The notes: generated by a model not told the origin, from the sequence alone. DNA of 13,325 nucleotides from an uncultured Coriobacteriaceae bacterium (GCA_900539345.1 UQBS01000068.1:1-13325), one strand, 5' to 3'; positions 8,101-13,002 are shown, numbered from the stretch's first letter. Made by a program: numbers and translations.

Positions 8101-8715
8101 GGCACGGAAGGCGCGCACGGCGTCCATGTCGCACATCTCAGCCAGGTCCTCGTAGTCCCAGACCTCGATCTTCTGAATCTCATGGGAGGTGCGGAAGCCG
8201 TCGAAGAAGTTGATGAACGGCACGCCGCCCTTGATGGCTGCGAGGTGCGCCACGGCGGACAGGTCCATGACTTCCTGCACGTTGCCCTCGGCGAGCATGG
8301 CGAAACCGGTCTGGCGGCAGGCCATGACGTCGGAGTGGTCGCCGAAGATGTTGAGGGCGTGGGTGGAGACGGTACGCGCGCTCACGTGGAAGACGCTGGG
8401 CAGCTGCTCGGCGGCGATCTTGTACATGTTGGGGATCATGAGCAGAAGGCCCTGCGAGGCGGTGTAGGTCGTTGTCAGGGCGCCGCTGGTGAGCGAGCCG
8501 TGCACGGCGCCGGCAGCACCGGCCTCAGACTCCATCTCGCAGACCTTGACGGTCGTGCCGAAGATGTTCTTGCGGCCCTGGGCGCTCCACTGGTCCACAT
8601 AGTCGGCCATGGGGCTCGACGGGGTGATGGGATAGATGCCCGCCACTTCGGTGAACGCGTAGCTGACGTGTGCTGCGGCGTTGTTGCCGTCCATGGACTT
8701 GAGCTGTCGGGCCAT
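5170..8715 (-). CDS. nifJ: Pyruvate:ferredoxin (flavodoxin) oxidoreductase
   Basis: A 1181-residue single-chain PFOR that oxidatively decarboxylates pyruvate to acetyl-CoA and CO2 while reducing ferredoxin or flavodoxin, the central step of anaerobic fermentation. The N-terminal domain has YPITPSSPMAD (28-38) with Thr31, plus Glu64 and Arg114, which match catalytic positions of the Desulfovibrio africanus enzyme in both identity and number. Two 4Fe-4S motifs follow: CVQCNSC...C (697, 700, 703, 707) and CMGCGVC...C (754, 757, 760, 764). The proximal cluster ligands fit C818, C821, C846 and C1081. The thiamine diphosphate motif runs from GGDGWAYDIG (about 970) to YSNTGGQ (Asn1006). Length is usual for the family. 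The start at 8715 is chosen because AGAGGAGAG lies just upstream; in-frame extension to 8811 has no such site and lacks family similarity. Monocistronic with its own terminator. Confidence 0.97.
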   Translation of the reverse strand: MARQLKSMDGNNAAAHVSYAFTEVAGIYPITPSSPMADYVDQWSAQGRKNIFGTTVKVCEMESEAGAAGAVHGSLTSGALTTTYTASQGLLLMIPNMYKIAAEQLPSVFHVSARTVSTHALNIFGDHSDVMACRQTGFAMLAEGNVQEVMDLSAVAHLAAIKGGVPFINFFDGFRTSHEIQKIEVWDYEDLAEMCDMDAVRAFRAHALNPEHPAMRGSHENGDIFFQHREACNSHYDALPAVVEEYMDKVNAKLGTDYKLFNYYGAPDADRVIVAMGSICDVAEEVIDYLNAHGEKVGLIKVRLYRPFVTEKFIEALPKTCTKLAVLDRTKEPGSIGEPLYLDVVTALAQAGVTGIKVSGGRYGLGSKDTPPSSVFAIYTELAKDAPRREFTVGIVDDVTNLSLPEDPNCPNTAAAGTIECKFWGLGGDGTVGANKNSTKIIGDHTDKYIQSYFQYDSKKTGGVTISHLRFGDSPIRSPYYINKADFVACHNPSYITKGFRIVQDVKPGGIFLVNCQWTPEELEHHLDADSKRYIAKNNVQLYTIDAIDLACKVGMGKRTNTILQSAFFSLAHIMDQAEAIQYMKEAATKSYLKKGQDVVDCNHAAIDAGATAYVKIDVPASWADAEDAAKPADPEGRAELVRQVCDIMRPVGNMAGDSLPVSAFADRADGQFELGASAFEKRGVAVMVPEWDAEKCVQCNSCAFVCPHATIRPYELDEAEVAAAPAPIKLAPVKAGKAKGLYQYTLAISPLDCMGCGVCIGQCKPGAITMVPAESQLDQQQVFDYCVEHVTEKPEAIDDTLKGCQFKTPLLEFSGSCAGCAETSYARLVTQLFGDRMFIANATGCSSIWGNPAATAPYTTNKDGHGPAWCNSLFEDNAEFGMGMQLGYEAVRAKLVEHTKNMLADERANAEFTAVAQAWLDSMNDAKASKDAAEAFKAILAPIAEAGCPDAKAILENAEYLTKKSFWIFGGDGWAYDIGYGGLDHVLASGRDVNVFVFDTEVYSNTGGQASKASNIGQVAQFAAAGKDIKKKSLAEIAISYGYVYVAQVAMGAKPAQTLKAIQEAEAYPGPSLIIGYSPCEMHSIKGGMVNCQAEMKRAVDCGYWNLFRFNPQAQTGGKFMLDSKEPAGGYQEFLMNEARYSRLTREFPGRAEELFAKNEKAAMDRYDHLLKLKEMYSEL

Positions 8716-8799
8716 GTTCTCTCCTCTTCCCTCACATGCTTGCTTGCTGCAAGCGTTGATATCAAAGCGGGGTGCAGGCCGTGTAGTCGGCCTAGGTGC

Positions 8800-8828
8800 A
8801 TAGTAGTACAAATCTACTTTACTGTGCT
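8800..8828 (-). promoter_or_regulatory. Candidate nifJ promoter
   Basis: On the minus strand TACTAT (8800-8805) is a good -10 match with a 17-base spacer from AGCACA (8823-8828), which matches the -35 consensus only at its last three bases. Transcription would begin near 8793, giving a leader of about 78 bases that includes a small GGCCG/CGGCC hairpin (8777-8792). The -35 is weak, so this is tentative. Confidence 0.35.
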
Positions 8829-8960
8829 CGCGTGCTGCTTGCAGTGTGGTTTCGCCTGGGCGGTTTCAGCGGCGCGTGAGAGGTTGCCCACGAGAAAAAG
8901 CACATAAGAGCCTACCGTTCAGCGCCAAAATCGAATCGTTTGTGCCAACGTACATGCAGC

Positions 8961-9001
8961 AAAAAGCCCGACGGCTTCCCCCGTACGGGAGGCCATCGGG
9001 C
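8961..9001 (-). terminator. Intrinsic terminator, distal of two after the formyltransferase gene
   Basis: GCCCGA (8966-8971) pairs with TCGGGC (8996-9001), continued by GGC/GCC and TCCC/GGGA with small mismatches, closing around CGTAC. On the minus strand the stem is followed by TTTTT (complement of 8961-8965). It lies about 250 bases beyond the formyltransferase stop, just past the 49-base repeat copy. No gene remains immediately upstream of it except that repeat, so it looks like the terminator of a lost or displaced gene end. Confidence 0.75.
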
Positions 9002-9050
9002 ATGAATGCCGGGGATGCGGCGGGTTTGGGGTCTTGCAGGCCCGACCTCG

Positions 9051-9099
9051 GCGCTTGGATTAGTGGTGGAACAGGCGCATGCCGGTGAAGGCCATGGCG
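9051..9099 (-). repeat. Displaced copy of the formyltransferase gene 3' end (49-base direct repeat, copy 1)
   Basis: This segment is identical over 49 bases to 9244-9292. Read on the minus strand it encodes the last 13 formyltransferase residues (ending GMRLFHH), the stop codon and about 9 downstream bases. Identity ends sharply on both sides. It is followed by its own terminator at 8961-9001, so gene end plus terminator appear twice in a row. It may be the remnant of a replaced gene copy or an attachment-site duplication. Confidence 0.9.
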
Positions 9100-9136
9100 G
9101 CTGCGCCTTGGGCTCGAGCGCCAGGAGATCGACGGC

Positions 9137-9176
9137 AAAACAAAGCGGGCCCGGGTGGTTATGCCCGAGCCCGCTT
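9137..9176 (-). terminator. Intrinsic terminator, proximal, of the formyltransferase gene
   Basis: AAGCGGGC (9143-9150) and GCCCGCTT (9169-9176), extended by CGGG/CCCG across one C-A mismatch, form a 12-base-pair stem with an 8-base loop. On the minus strand it is followed by a T-rich tract TTTGTTTT. It lies 77 bases beyond the stop codon and should end the purine transcript. The surrounding 9100-9243 holds no recognisable gene. Confidence 0.82.
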
Positions 9177-9243
9177 CATGCAAAGCGATGGATGCGCAGT
9201 GCTGGTCGAGGCGCTGGCTGGAGTGCCGCGCGTCTCGTGAACC

Positions 9244-9292
9244 GCGCTTGGATTAGTGGTGGAACAGGCGCATGCCGGTGAAGGCCATGGCG
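9244..9292 (-). repeat. 49-base direct repeat, copy 2 (3' end of the formyltransferase gene)
   Basis: The in-gene copy of the perfect 49-base repeat shared with 9051-9099. It spans the final codons, the stop (9253-9255) and the first downstream bases. The two copies are in the same orientation and 193 bases apart. Confidence 0.9.
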
Positions 9293-10431
9293 ATGCCGTA
9301 GCGGTCGGCCGTCTCGATCACGTTGTCGTCGCGGATGGAGCCGCCCGGCTCGACGATGAAGTCGACACCCGACTTGCGGGCACGCTCAACGTTGTCGCCG
9401 AAGGGGAAGAAGGCGTCGGAGCCCACCGTCACGCCCTTCTGCGTGGCGATCCAGGCCTTCTTCTCCTCACGGGTGAGGGGCTCGGGCTTCACCTTGAAAA
9501 CCTGCTGCCACTCGCCGTCGCGCAGGACGTCTTCCCACTCGTCGGAGGTGTAGACGTCGATGGCGTTGTCGCGGTTGGGGCGGCGGATGCCGTCGACGAA
9601 CTCAAGGCCGAGCACGCGGGGGTGCTGGCGCAGGTACCAGTTGTCGGCCTTGTTGCCGGCAAGGCGCGTGCAGTGGATGCGGCTCTGCTGGCCGGCGCCG
9701 ATGCCGATGGCCTGGCCGTCCTTGACATAGCACACCGAGTTGGACTGCGTGTACTTGAGCGTGATGAGAGCGACGACCATGTCGATTTTGGCCGACTCGG
9801 GAATCTCCTTGTTCTGCGTCACGACGTTGGTGAGCAGGGACTCGTTGATCTCGTAGTTGTTGCGGCCCTGCTCAAAGGTGATGCCGAAGACGTCCTTGGT
9901 CTCCTGGGGGGCAGGCACGTAGTCGGGGTCGATCTGGACGACGTTGTACTTGCCGGCCTTTTTGGTCTTGAGGATCTCAAGAGCCTCGTCGGTATAGCCG
10001 GGAGCGATGATGCCGTCGGAAACCTCGCCCTTGAGGTAACGGGCCACGTCGGCGTCGCAGGTGTCGGACAGGGCCACCCAGTCGCCGTAGGAGCACAGGC
10101 GGTCGGCACCGCGGGCGCGGATGTAGGCGCAGGCGATGGGGGAGAGCTCGCCGGGCTCGTCGACGAAGTACATCTTGCGGTCGGTCTCGCTGAGTGGCTT
10201 GCCCACGGCAGCGCCGGCGGGGGAGACGTGCTTGAAGGAAGCGGCAGCGGGAAGGCCCGTGGCGGCCTTCAGCTCGCGCACGAGCTGCCAGGAGTTGAAG
10301 GCATCGAGGAAGTTGATGTAGCCGGGCTTGCCGTTGAGAACGGTAAGGGGCAGGTCGGAGCCGTCCTTCATGTAAATGCGGGAGGGCTTCTGGTTGGGGT
10401 TGCAGCCGTACTTGAGCTCGAGTTCGTTCAT
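9253..10431 (-). CDS. purH: Stand-alone AICAR formyltransferase (PurH C-terminal type, no cyclohydrolase domain)
   Basis: A 392-residue enzyme matching the formyltransferase domain of PurH/ATIC: it should transfer a formyl group from 10-formyltetrahydrofolate to AICAR (ZMP), giving FAICAR in purine synthesis. Visible features are the opening LKYGCNPNQ, the FLDAFNSWQLV helix (41-51), and the active-site KH pair Lys67-His68 in FKHVSPAGAAVG. The GIGAGQQSR motif, the SDAFFPF segment, the VEPGGSIRD segment and the terminal MRLFHH complete the family pattern. The roughly 200-residue MGS-like IMP cyclohydrolase domain normally fused in front is absent. AAGGAGACC lies just upstream of the ATG at 10431; the longer in-frame start at 10518 falls within a hairpin repeat. 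It lies downstream of purO on the same strand, which supplies the missing activity. The 326-base spacer is unusually long for an operon, so an internal promoter or RNA processing is possible. Confidence 0.93.
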   Translation of the reverse strand: MNELELKYGCNPNQKPSRIYMKDGSDLPLTVLNGKPGYINFLDAFNSWQLVRELKAATGLPAAASFKHVSPAGAAVGKPLSETDRKMYFVDEPGELSPIACAYIRARGADRLCSYGDWVALSDTCDADVARYLKGEVSDGIIAPGYTDEALEILKTKKAGKYNVVQIDPDYVPAPQETKDVFGITFEQGRNNYEINESLLTNVVTQNKEIPESAKIDMVVALITLKYTQSNSVCYVKDGQAIGIGAGQQSRIHCTRLAGNKADNWYLRQHPRVLGLEFVDGIRRPNRDNAIDVYTSDEWEDVLRDGEWQQVFKVKPEPLTREEKKAWIATQKGVTVGSDAFFPFGDNVERARKSGVDFIVEPGGSIRDDNVIETADRYGIAMAFTGMRLFHH

Positions 10432-10449
10432 GTGGGGTCTCCTTGGTAG

Positions 10450-10529
10450 GGCTCGCAGATTTGGTTCAGTGCTCAAACAGTTTCGCTGCTTTGCAGCGAA
10501 AAACTGCGCCTGAACCAAATCTGCGAGCC
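10450..10529. repeat. Hairpin repeat element, copy 1
   Basis: An 80-base imperfect palindrome. The outer arms, 20 bases each (10450-10469 and 10510-10529), are perfectly complementary and contain GATTTGGTTCAG next to the core. The inner stem pairs TTTCGCTGC (10481-10489) with GCAGCGAAA (10493-10501) around a TTT loop. Between outer and inner stems is an asymmetric internal loop. The element ends 19 bases before the formyltransferase start codon. It is homologous to the element at 10656-10739 in inverted orientation. It has no U-tract in either direction, so it is probably not a simple terminator. Confidence 0.9.
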
Positions 10530-10655
10530 TGCGAATGAAACACGGGCGGCAGGGGCTGAAAAGTACCCCTACCAGGGAAGCTGAAGGACATCGGGGGCAC
10601 CAAGGGTTTCAGGGTTTTCAGGTGCCTTGGCGAGGGGACCTGAAACATCCGGGCC
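10530..10655 (-). other. Structured spacer between the two hairpin elements
   Basis: A 126-base non-coding stretch with several short complementary segments. GTTTCAGG (10606-10613) pairs with CCTGAAAC (10639-10646), and CCAAGG (10600-10605) pairs with CCTTGG (10625-10630); these two helices cross, as in a pseudoknot. An alternative stem joins GGCACC (10596-10601) to GGTGCC (10621-10626). On the transcribed strand GGTAGGGG can also pair with CCCCTGCC through one wobble (about 10547-10572). No known RNA family was recognised. Confidence 0.35.
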
Positions 10656-10739
10656 GGGAAGGGGATTTAGTTCGGGCGCAGTTTTTTGCCGCCGGTTTTG
10701 CGGCAAAACTGTTTGAACACCGAACTAAATCCCCATCCC
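10656..10739. repeat. Hairpin repeat element, copy 2 (inverted relative to copy 1)
   Basis: An 84-base imperfect palindrome. Its 20-base outer arms (10656-10675, 10720-10739) pair with a single mismatch. The inner stem is GCCGC/GCGGC flanked by T- and A-runs and CTG/CAG. Aligned in reverse complement with copy 1, the 12 arm bases next to the core and the core itself are conserved, whereas the outermost 8 bases of the arms are unrelated in sequence yet still self-complementary. It begins 18 bases past the purO stop codon on the transcribed strand. Confidence 0.9.
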
Positions 10740-10757
10740 AGGGGGACCGGCGTTTCT

Positions 10758-11402
10758 TTAATCCCCGAGGTTCTTGTTGAAGATGGCGATGGTGCCAGCG
10801 ACGTTGGTGTAGAGGGAGACCTTGTTGTCGGGGTTGAGGGCGGCCCAGACCTCCTCGGGGGAGGGCATGCTCACGAGAACCGGCTCGCCGGCGAAGGTGG
10901 GCAGGGGATTGCCGTCGCCCTGGTAGGTGCTGATGAAGTAGCCGCAGCCCTCGTCGACGCCCTCGAAGCAGAAGAAGTTGCGCTGGCAACGGTCGCAGCC
11001 CTGCTCGAACTGATGCTTGAGGATGGACATCTCAAAGGAACCGTCGGGGTTGATGCAGGCCGAAATACGAGGCGTGAAGTTGGGTGCGTCGGGCTCGTAC
11101 TCGCGAGCCATGCAGCCGGCGAAGAAATCACCCTTCTCAACAATGGTGTCGGTCTGGTCGCCGTTGGTCACGACGAGCTTATCGCCCATGGTGCGCACGG
11201 GATGGTAGATGATGAGGCTCGGGTCCTCGAGCTTGGAGGGGTCGTATGCCTCGGTGCGGATGCCGTCCTCGCACTCGACAAACACGCGGTTGCGGCTGTT
11301 GGCGCTGCGGCCCATGATCCAGTAGTACACGCAGTTCTTGCCAACGACGATGCCGCGGCCGGGATAGGGGTTTGCCTTGAGGAGTTCGAGCAGGTCCTGC
11401 AT
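10758..11402 (-). CDS. purO: Archaeal-type IMP cyclohydrolase (PurO family)
   Basis: A 214-residue protein of the IMP cyclohydrolase family first described in archaea as PurO, unrelated to the N-terminal domain of PurH. It should close the ring of FAICAR to give IMP, the last step of purine synthesis, in the cytoplasm. Family features are NPYPGRGIVVG near the N terminus (11-21), the YWIMGRSANSRNRVF block (27-41), the YDPSKLEDPSLIIYHPVR segment (53-70) and EPDAPNFTPRIS (103-114). Length is close to the roughly 200 residues of archaeal PurO. Several cysteines (136, 139, 145, 153) cluster in the second half; a metal role is possible but unproven. The ATG at 11402 follows AGGAGG at a good distance; an in-frame extension to 11468 would run through the riboswitch terminator. 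Expression is likely controlled by the ZTP-type riboswitch upstream. The adjacent formyltransferase supplies its substrate. Confidence 0.9.
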   Translation of the reverse strand: MQDLLELLKANPYPGRGIVVGKNCVYYWIMGRSANSRNRVFVECEDGIRTEAYDPSKLEDPSLIIYHPVRTMGDKLVVTNGDQTDTIVEKGDFFAGCMAREYEPDAPNFTPRISACINPDGSFEMSILKHQFEQGCDRCQRNFFCFEGVDEGCGYFISTYQGDGNPLPTFAGEPVLVSMPSPEEVWAALNPDNKVSLYTNVAGTIAIFNKNLGD

Positions 11403-11442
11403 AGTGGGTTTTCCTCCTGTGAGGTTGATACACGCGCCAAAC

Positions 11443-11488
11443 AAAAAGGCAGACGACCCCAGCCCCAAAAGGCACGAGGTTGTCTGCC
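11443..11488 (-). terminator. Riboswitch-controlled intrinsic terminator in the purO leader
   Basis: On the minus strand GGCAGACAACC (from 11488) pairs with GGTCGTCTGCC (ending 11448): seven base pairs, an A-C mismatch and three more, followed by TTTTT (complement of 11443-11447) and TTT. The 5' arm shares its first bases with the CTGGGCAG end of the aptamer, so ligand-bound aptamer and terminator should exclude each other. That predicts expression when ZMP/ZTP is high. Confidence 0.85.
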
Positions 11489-11568
11489 CAGACGGTCGGC
11501 ACGTGATTTGCCATAACGCGCCGTTCCCCCGTGGTTGCCCACGTTTATCCGTCAGTAGCGGTGCGCCT
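11484..11568 (-). promoter_or_regulatory. ZTP/ZMP riboswitch (pfl motif)
   Basis: The purO leader carries the recognisable pfl-motif blocks in order on the minus strand. ACTGACGG comes first, then the hairpin CGTGG-GCAA-CCACG followed by GGGGGAACG, then after a variable segment CCGACCGTCTGGGCAG (11484-11499). The family usually has TGGCG pairing with CGCC in CCGCCTGGGCA; here GACGG (11549-11553) pairs with CCGTC, a covarying change that keeps the long-range helix. P1 is supported by CGCACCG (11559-11565) with CGGCGCG (11517-11523), one mismatch. This class is known to bind ZTP and ZMP (AICAR nucleotide) and to activate purine and one-carbon genes. ZMP is the substrate of the formyltransferase encoded downstream. 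Boundaries are approximate. Confidence 0.88.
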
Positions 11569-11583
11569 CATATGATGAGGATC

Positions 11584-11611
11584 AGTCTAGCACGGATGGT
11601 TTGTATGCAAA
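11584..11611 (-). promoter_or_regulatory. Promoter of the purO leader
   Basis: On the minus strand TAGACT (11584-11589) is preceded by TGC, giving an extended -10, and TTTGCA (11606-11611) lies 16 bases further upstream as the -35. Transcription would start near 11577, just ahead of the riboswitch P1. An imperfect palindrome CCTCATCATATGAGG (11566-11580) covers the predicted start site. Confidence 0.55.
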
Positions 11612-11691
11612 CGGCGGGATGAAACATGCACGAGACCTCTAGACCTAGCAGGGGAGGGCCGCTGTTTACGGCCTTGCAGCGATGCGGTGTG

Positions 11692-11786
11692 CAAAATAAC
11701 ATACATTTCAAAAATTTGAAAATGGCGTCAACTGGAGTTTTACTGATTTAGCATACATTTGAACTGGTGAAATGTATGTTATTTTG
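11692..11786. repeat. AT-rich inverted repeat with a third partial half-site
   Basis: A perfect 19-base inverted repeat, CAAAATAACATACATTTCA (11692-11710) with its reverse complement at 11768-11786, encloses 57 AT-rich bases. CATACATTT occurs a third time at 11752-11760 and can form a tighter 9-base-pair hairpin with the right arm (AAATGTATG, 11770-11778). Its composition is clearly unlike the GC-rich surroundings. It lies between the flavoprotein terminator and the purO promoter. It may be a multi-site operator or a small palindromic insertion; no flanking target duplication is obvious. Confidence 0.75.
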
Positions 11787-11793
11787 GCTGCAT

Positions 11794-11836
11794 AAAAAAT
11801 GACCCCACTTGGACACATGTTCAAGTGGGGTCATTT
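11794..11836 (-). terminator. Intrinsic terminator of the FMN-binding protein gene
   Basis: AAATGACCCCACTTG (11797-11811) and CAAGTGGGGTCATTT (11822-11836) form a perfect 15-base-pair stem with a 10-base loop. The minus strand continues in T residues (complement of 11794-11799). It lies 27 bases beyond the stop codon of the flavoprotein gene. Confidence 0.92.
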
Positions 11837-11862
11837 CAACCAAGCGGATAGGGCTCAGACTA

Positions 11863-12867
11863 CTACTTCGTCTCGGCCTTGGCCTCGGTCGTGGTCTCAG
11901 CGGCCTTGTCGGTGGCAGCGGCATCCTTGGTGTCGGAAGCCTTCTCGTCCTTCGTGTCAGCAGCCTTGGCGTCCTTCGTGTCGGCAGCCTTGGCGTCCTT
12001 CGTGTCGGCAGTCTTGGCGTCCTTGTCGGCAGCGGCCTTGTCAGTGGTGCCAGCAGCCTTCTTGGCCTGGTCCATGCAGTCGTTCACTGCATCGAAAATG
12101 GCCTTCGAGGTGACGGAAGCGCCGGAGACGGCGTCGACACCCTCGGTGCCGTTGGCCTTGACGATGGCGTCGGGGAGCTGCTCGATGGCCTTGGAGCCGA
12201 TGCCATCGGTCTCGGAGTTCTCGCCGACCTCGACCTTGGCGATCTTGCCGTCCTTGACGGTGACGGTCACAGGCACGTCGCCGCCCATGCCCTTGGCGGA
12301 AGCCTTGTACTCGCCGTCGGCCATGGTGGTGGCAGCAGCAGCGTCAGTGCCACCCTTGGCCTGGTTCAGGCAGTCCTCAACAGCGGTGAAGATGGCCTTC
12401 GAGGTAACGGAAGCGCCGGAGACGGCGTCGACGCCCTCGGTGCCGTTGGCCTTGACGATGGCGTCGGGGAGCTGCTCGATGGCCTTGGAGCCGATGCCCT
12501 CGGTCTCGGAGTTCTCGCCGACCTCGACCTTGGCGATCTTGCCGTCCTTGATGGTGACGGTCACAGGCACATCGCCGCCGATACCCTTAGAGGAGGCCTT
12601 GTACTCGCCATCCTTGAGCGTGGCAGCAGCTGCGTCCTTGGTGTCAGCAGCCTTCTCGTCGGCCTTGGCGTCCTTGGTGTCGGTGGCAGCGGCCTTCTCG
12701 TCAGCCTTCTGATCGGTCGTGGCGGCCTTGTCAGCCGTCTCGGTGGCAGCAGCCTTGTCGGTCGTCGTCTCAGCGTAAGCCTGGTTGGCCATGGCGACAA
12801 CGCCCATGCCGAGGCCAGCGCAGAGAACAAGGGACAGACCAGCGTTACGAATGATGGAACGATCCAT
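11863..12867 (-). CDS. Secreted protein with two tandem FMN-binding (flavinylation) domains
   Basis: A 334-residue exported protein. Residues 1-32 form a signal peptide (MDRSIIRN, hydrophobic core, cleavage likely after AYA). A spacer rich in Ala, Lys, Asp and Thr (33-84) leads to two FMN-binding domains (86-170 and 184-268) that are 77/85 identical. Each contains SGASVT (150-155, 248-253), the [S/T]GAxxT-type site where the transferase ApbE attaches FMN to the threonine, here Thr155 and Thr253. The tail (272-334) is another Ala/Lys/Asp/Thr spacer with 8-residue repeats. Two flavinylated domains in one extracellular protein recall Listeria PplA, which acts in extracellular electron transfer; that role is inferred here. 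There is no canonical lipobox (Cys16 is preceded by LVL), no LPXTG motif and no C-terminal membrane segment, so anchoring is unclear. AAGGAG precedes the ATG at 12867. No ApbE gene or electron-transfer partner is in the window. Confidence 0.88.
   Translation of the reverse strand: MDRSIIRNAGLSLVLCAGLGMGVVAMANQAYAETTTDKAAATETADKAATTDQKADEKAAATDTKDAKADEKAADTKDAAAATLKDGEYKASSKGIGGDVPVTVTIKDGKIAKVEVGENSETEGIGSKAIEQLPDAIVKANGTEGVDAVSGASVTSKAIFTAVEDCLNQAKGGTDAAAATTMADGEYKASAKGMGGDVPVTVTVKDGKIAKVEVGENSETDGIGSKAIEQLPDAIVKANGTEGVDAVSGASVTSKAIFDAVNDCMDQAKKAAGTTDKAAADKDAKTADTKDAKAADTKDAKAADTKDEKASDTKDAAATDKAAETTTEAKAETK
11948..12019 (-). repeat. Three 24-base tandem repeats in the flavoprotein tail
   Basis: Units at 11948-11971, 11972-11995 and 11996-12019 differ at only one or two bases. 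On the minus strand each encodes an eight-residue unit of the type DAKAADTK (DAKTADTK in one). They belong to the low-complexity C-terminal spacer, which could change length by slippage or recombination. Confidence 0.88.
12064..12318 (-). repeat. Duplicated FMN-domain coding unit, second domain
   Basis: This 255-base unit encodes the second FMN-binding domain and closely matches 12358-12612, offset by 294 bases. Over the central 200 or so bases only a handful of differences are seen, many of them silent, which indicates recent duplication or ongoing gene conversion. Confidence 0.88.
12358..12612 (-). repeat. Duplicated FMN-domain coding unit, first domain
   Basis: The partner of 12064-12318, encoding the first FMN-binding domain. 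Eight of 85 aligned residues differ, mainly at the two ends, and the central block around SGASVTSKAIF is identical at the protein level. Confidence 0.88.
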
Positions 12868-13002
12868 GATGCACACTCCTTTTTGATGTGGGCTTGCGCC
12901 GTTGCACTGTGTCATGCGACGCTGCCCGTTGTTGGGTGGCTCACGGCGCGTCGATTCGGTGCCTTGGGGGCAGGCGGATCTTCTCGCTGAAGCTGGAAAG
13001 GG

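Noticed and set aside
8845..8870. CGCCTGGGC on the plus strand, resembling the ZTP riboswitch core
   Set aside because: The other required blocks (upstream TGGCG partner, the GTGG...CCAC hairpin and the GGGGA segment) are missing, and no suitable downstream gene follows on the plus strand.
7138..8907. A 589-codon open frame on the plus strand opposite the 5' half of nifJ
   Set aside because: Antisense shadow with no recognisable domain or ribosome site.
9256..10449. A 397-codon plus-strand frame opposite the formyltransferase gene
   Set aside because: Antisense shadow of a well-conserved enzyme; no independent evidence.
11948..12019. Regular short repeats that could suggest a CRISPR array
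   Set aside because: Units are contiguous with no spacers and lie in frame within a low-complexity protein tail.
11809..12990. A Leu/Gly/Val-rich 393-codon open frame on the plus strand opposite the flavoprotein gene
   Set aside because: It starts inside the terminator stem and its apparent repeats only reflect the duplicated FMN domains on the other strand.
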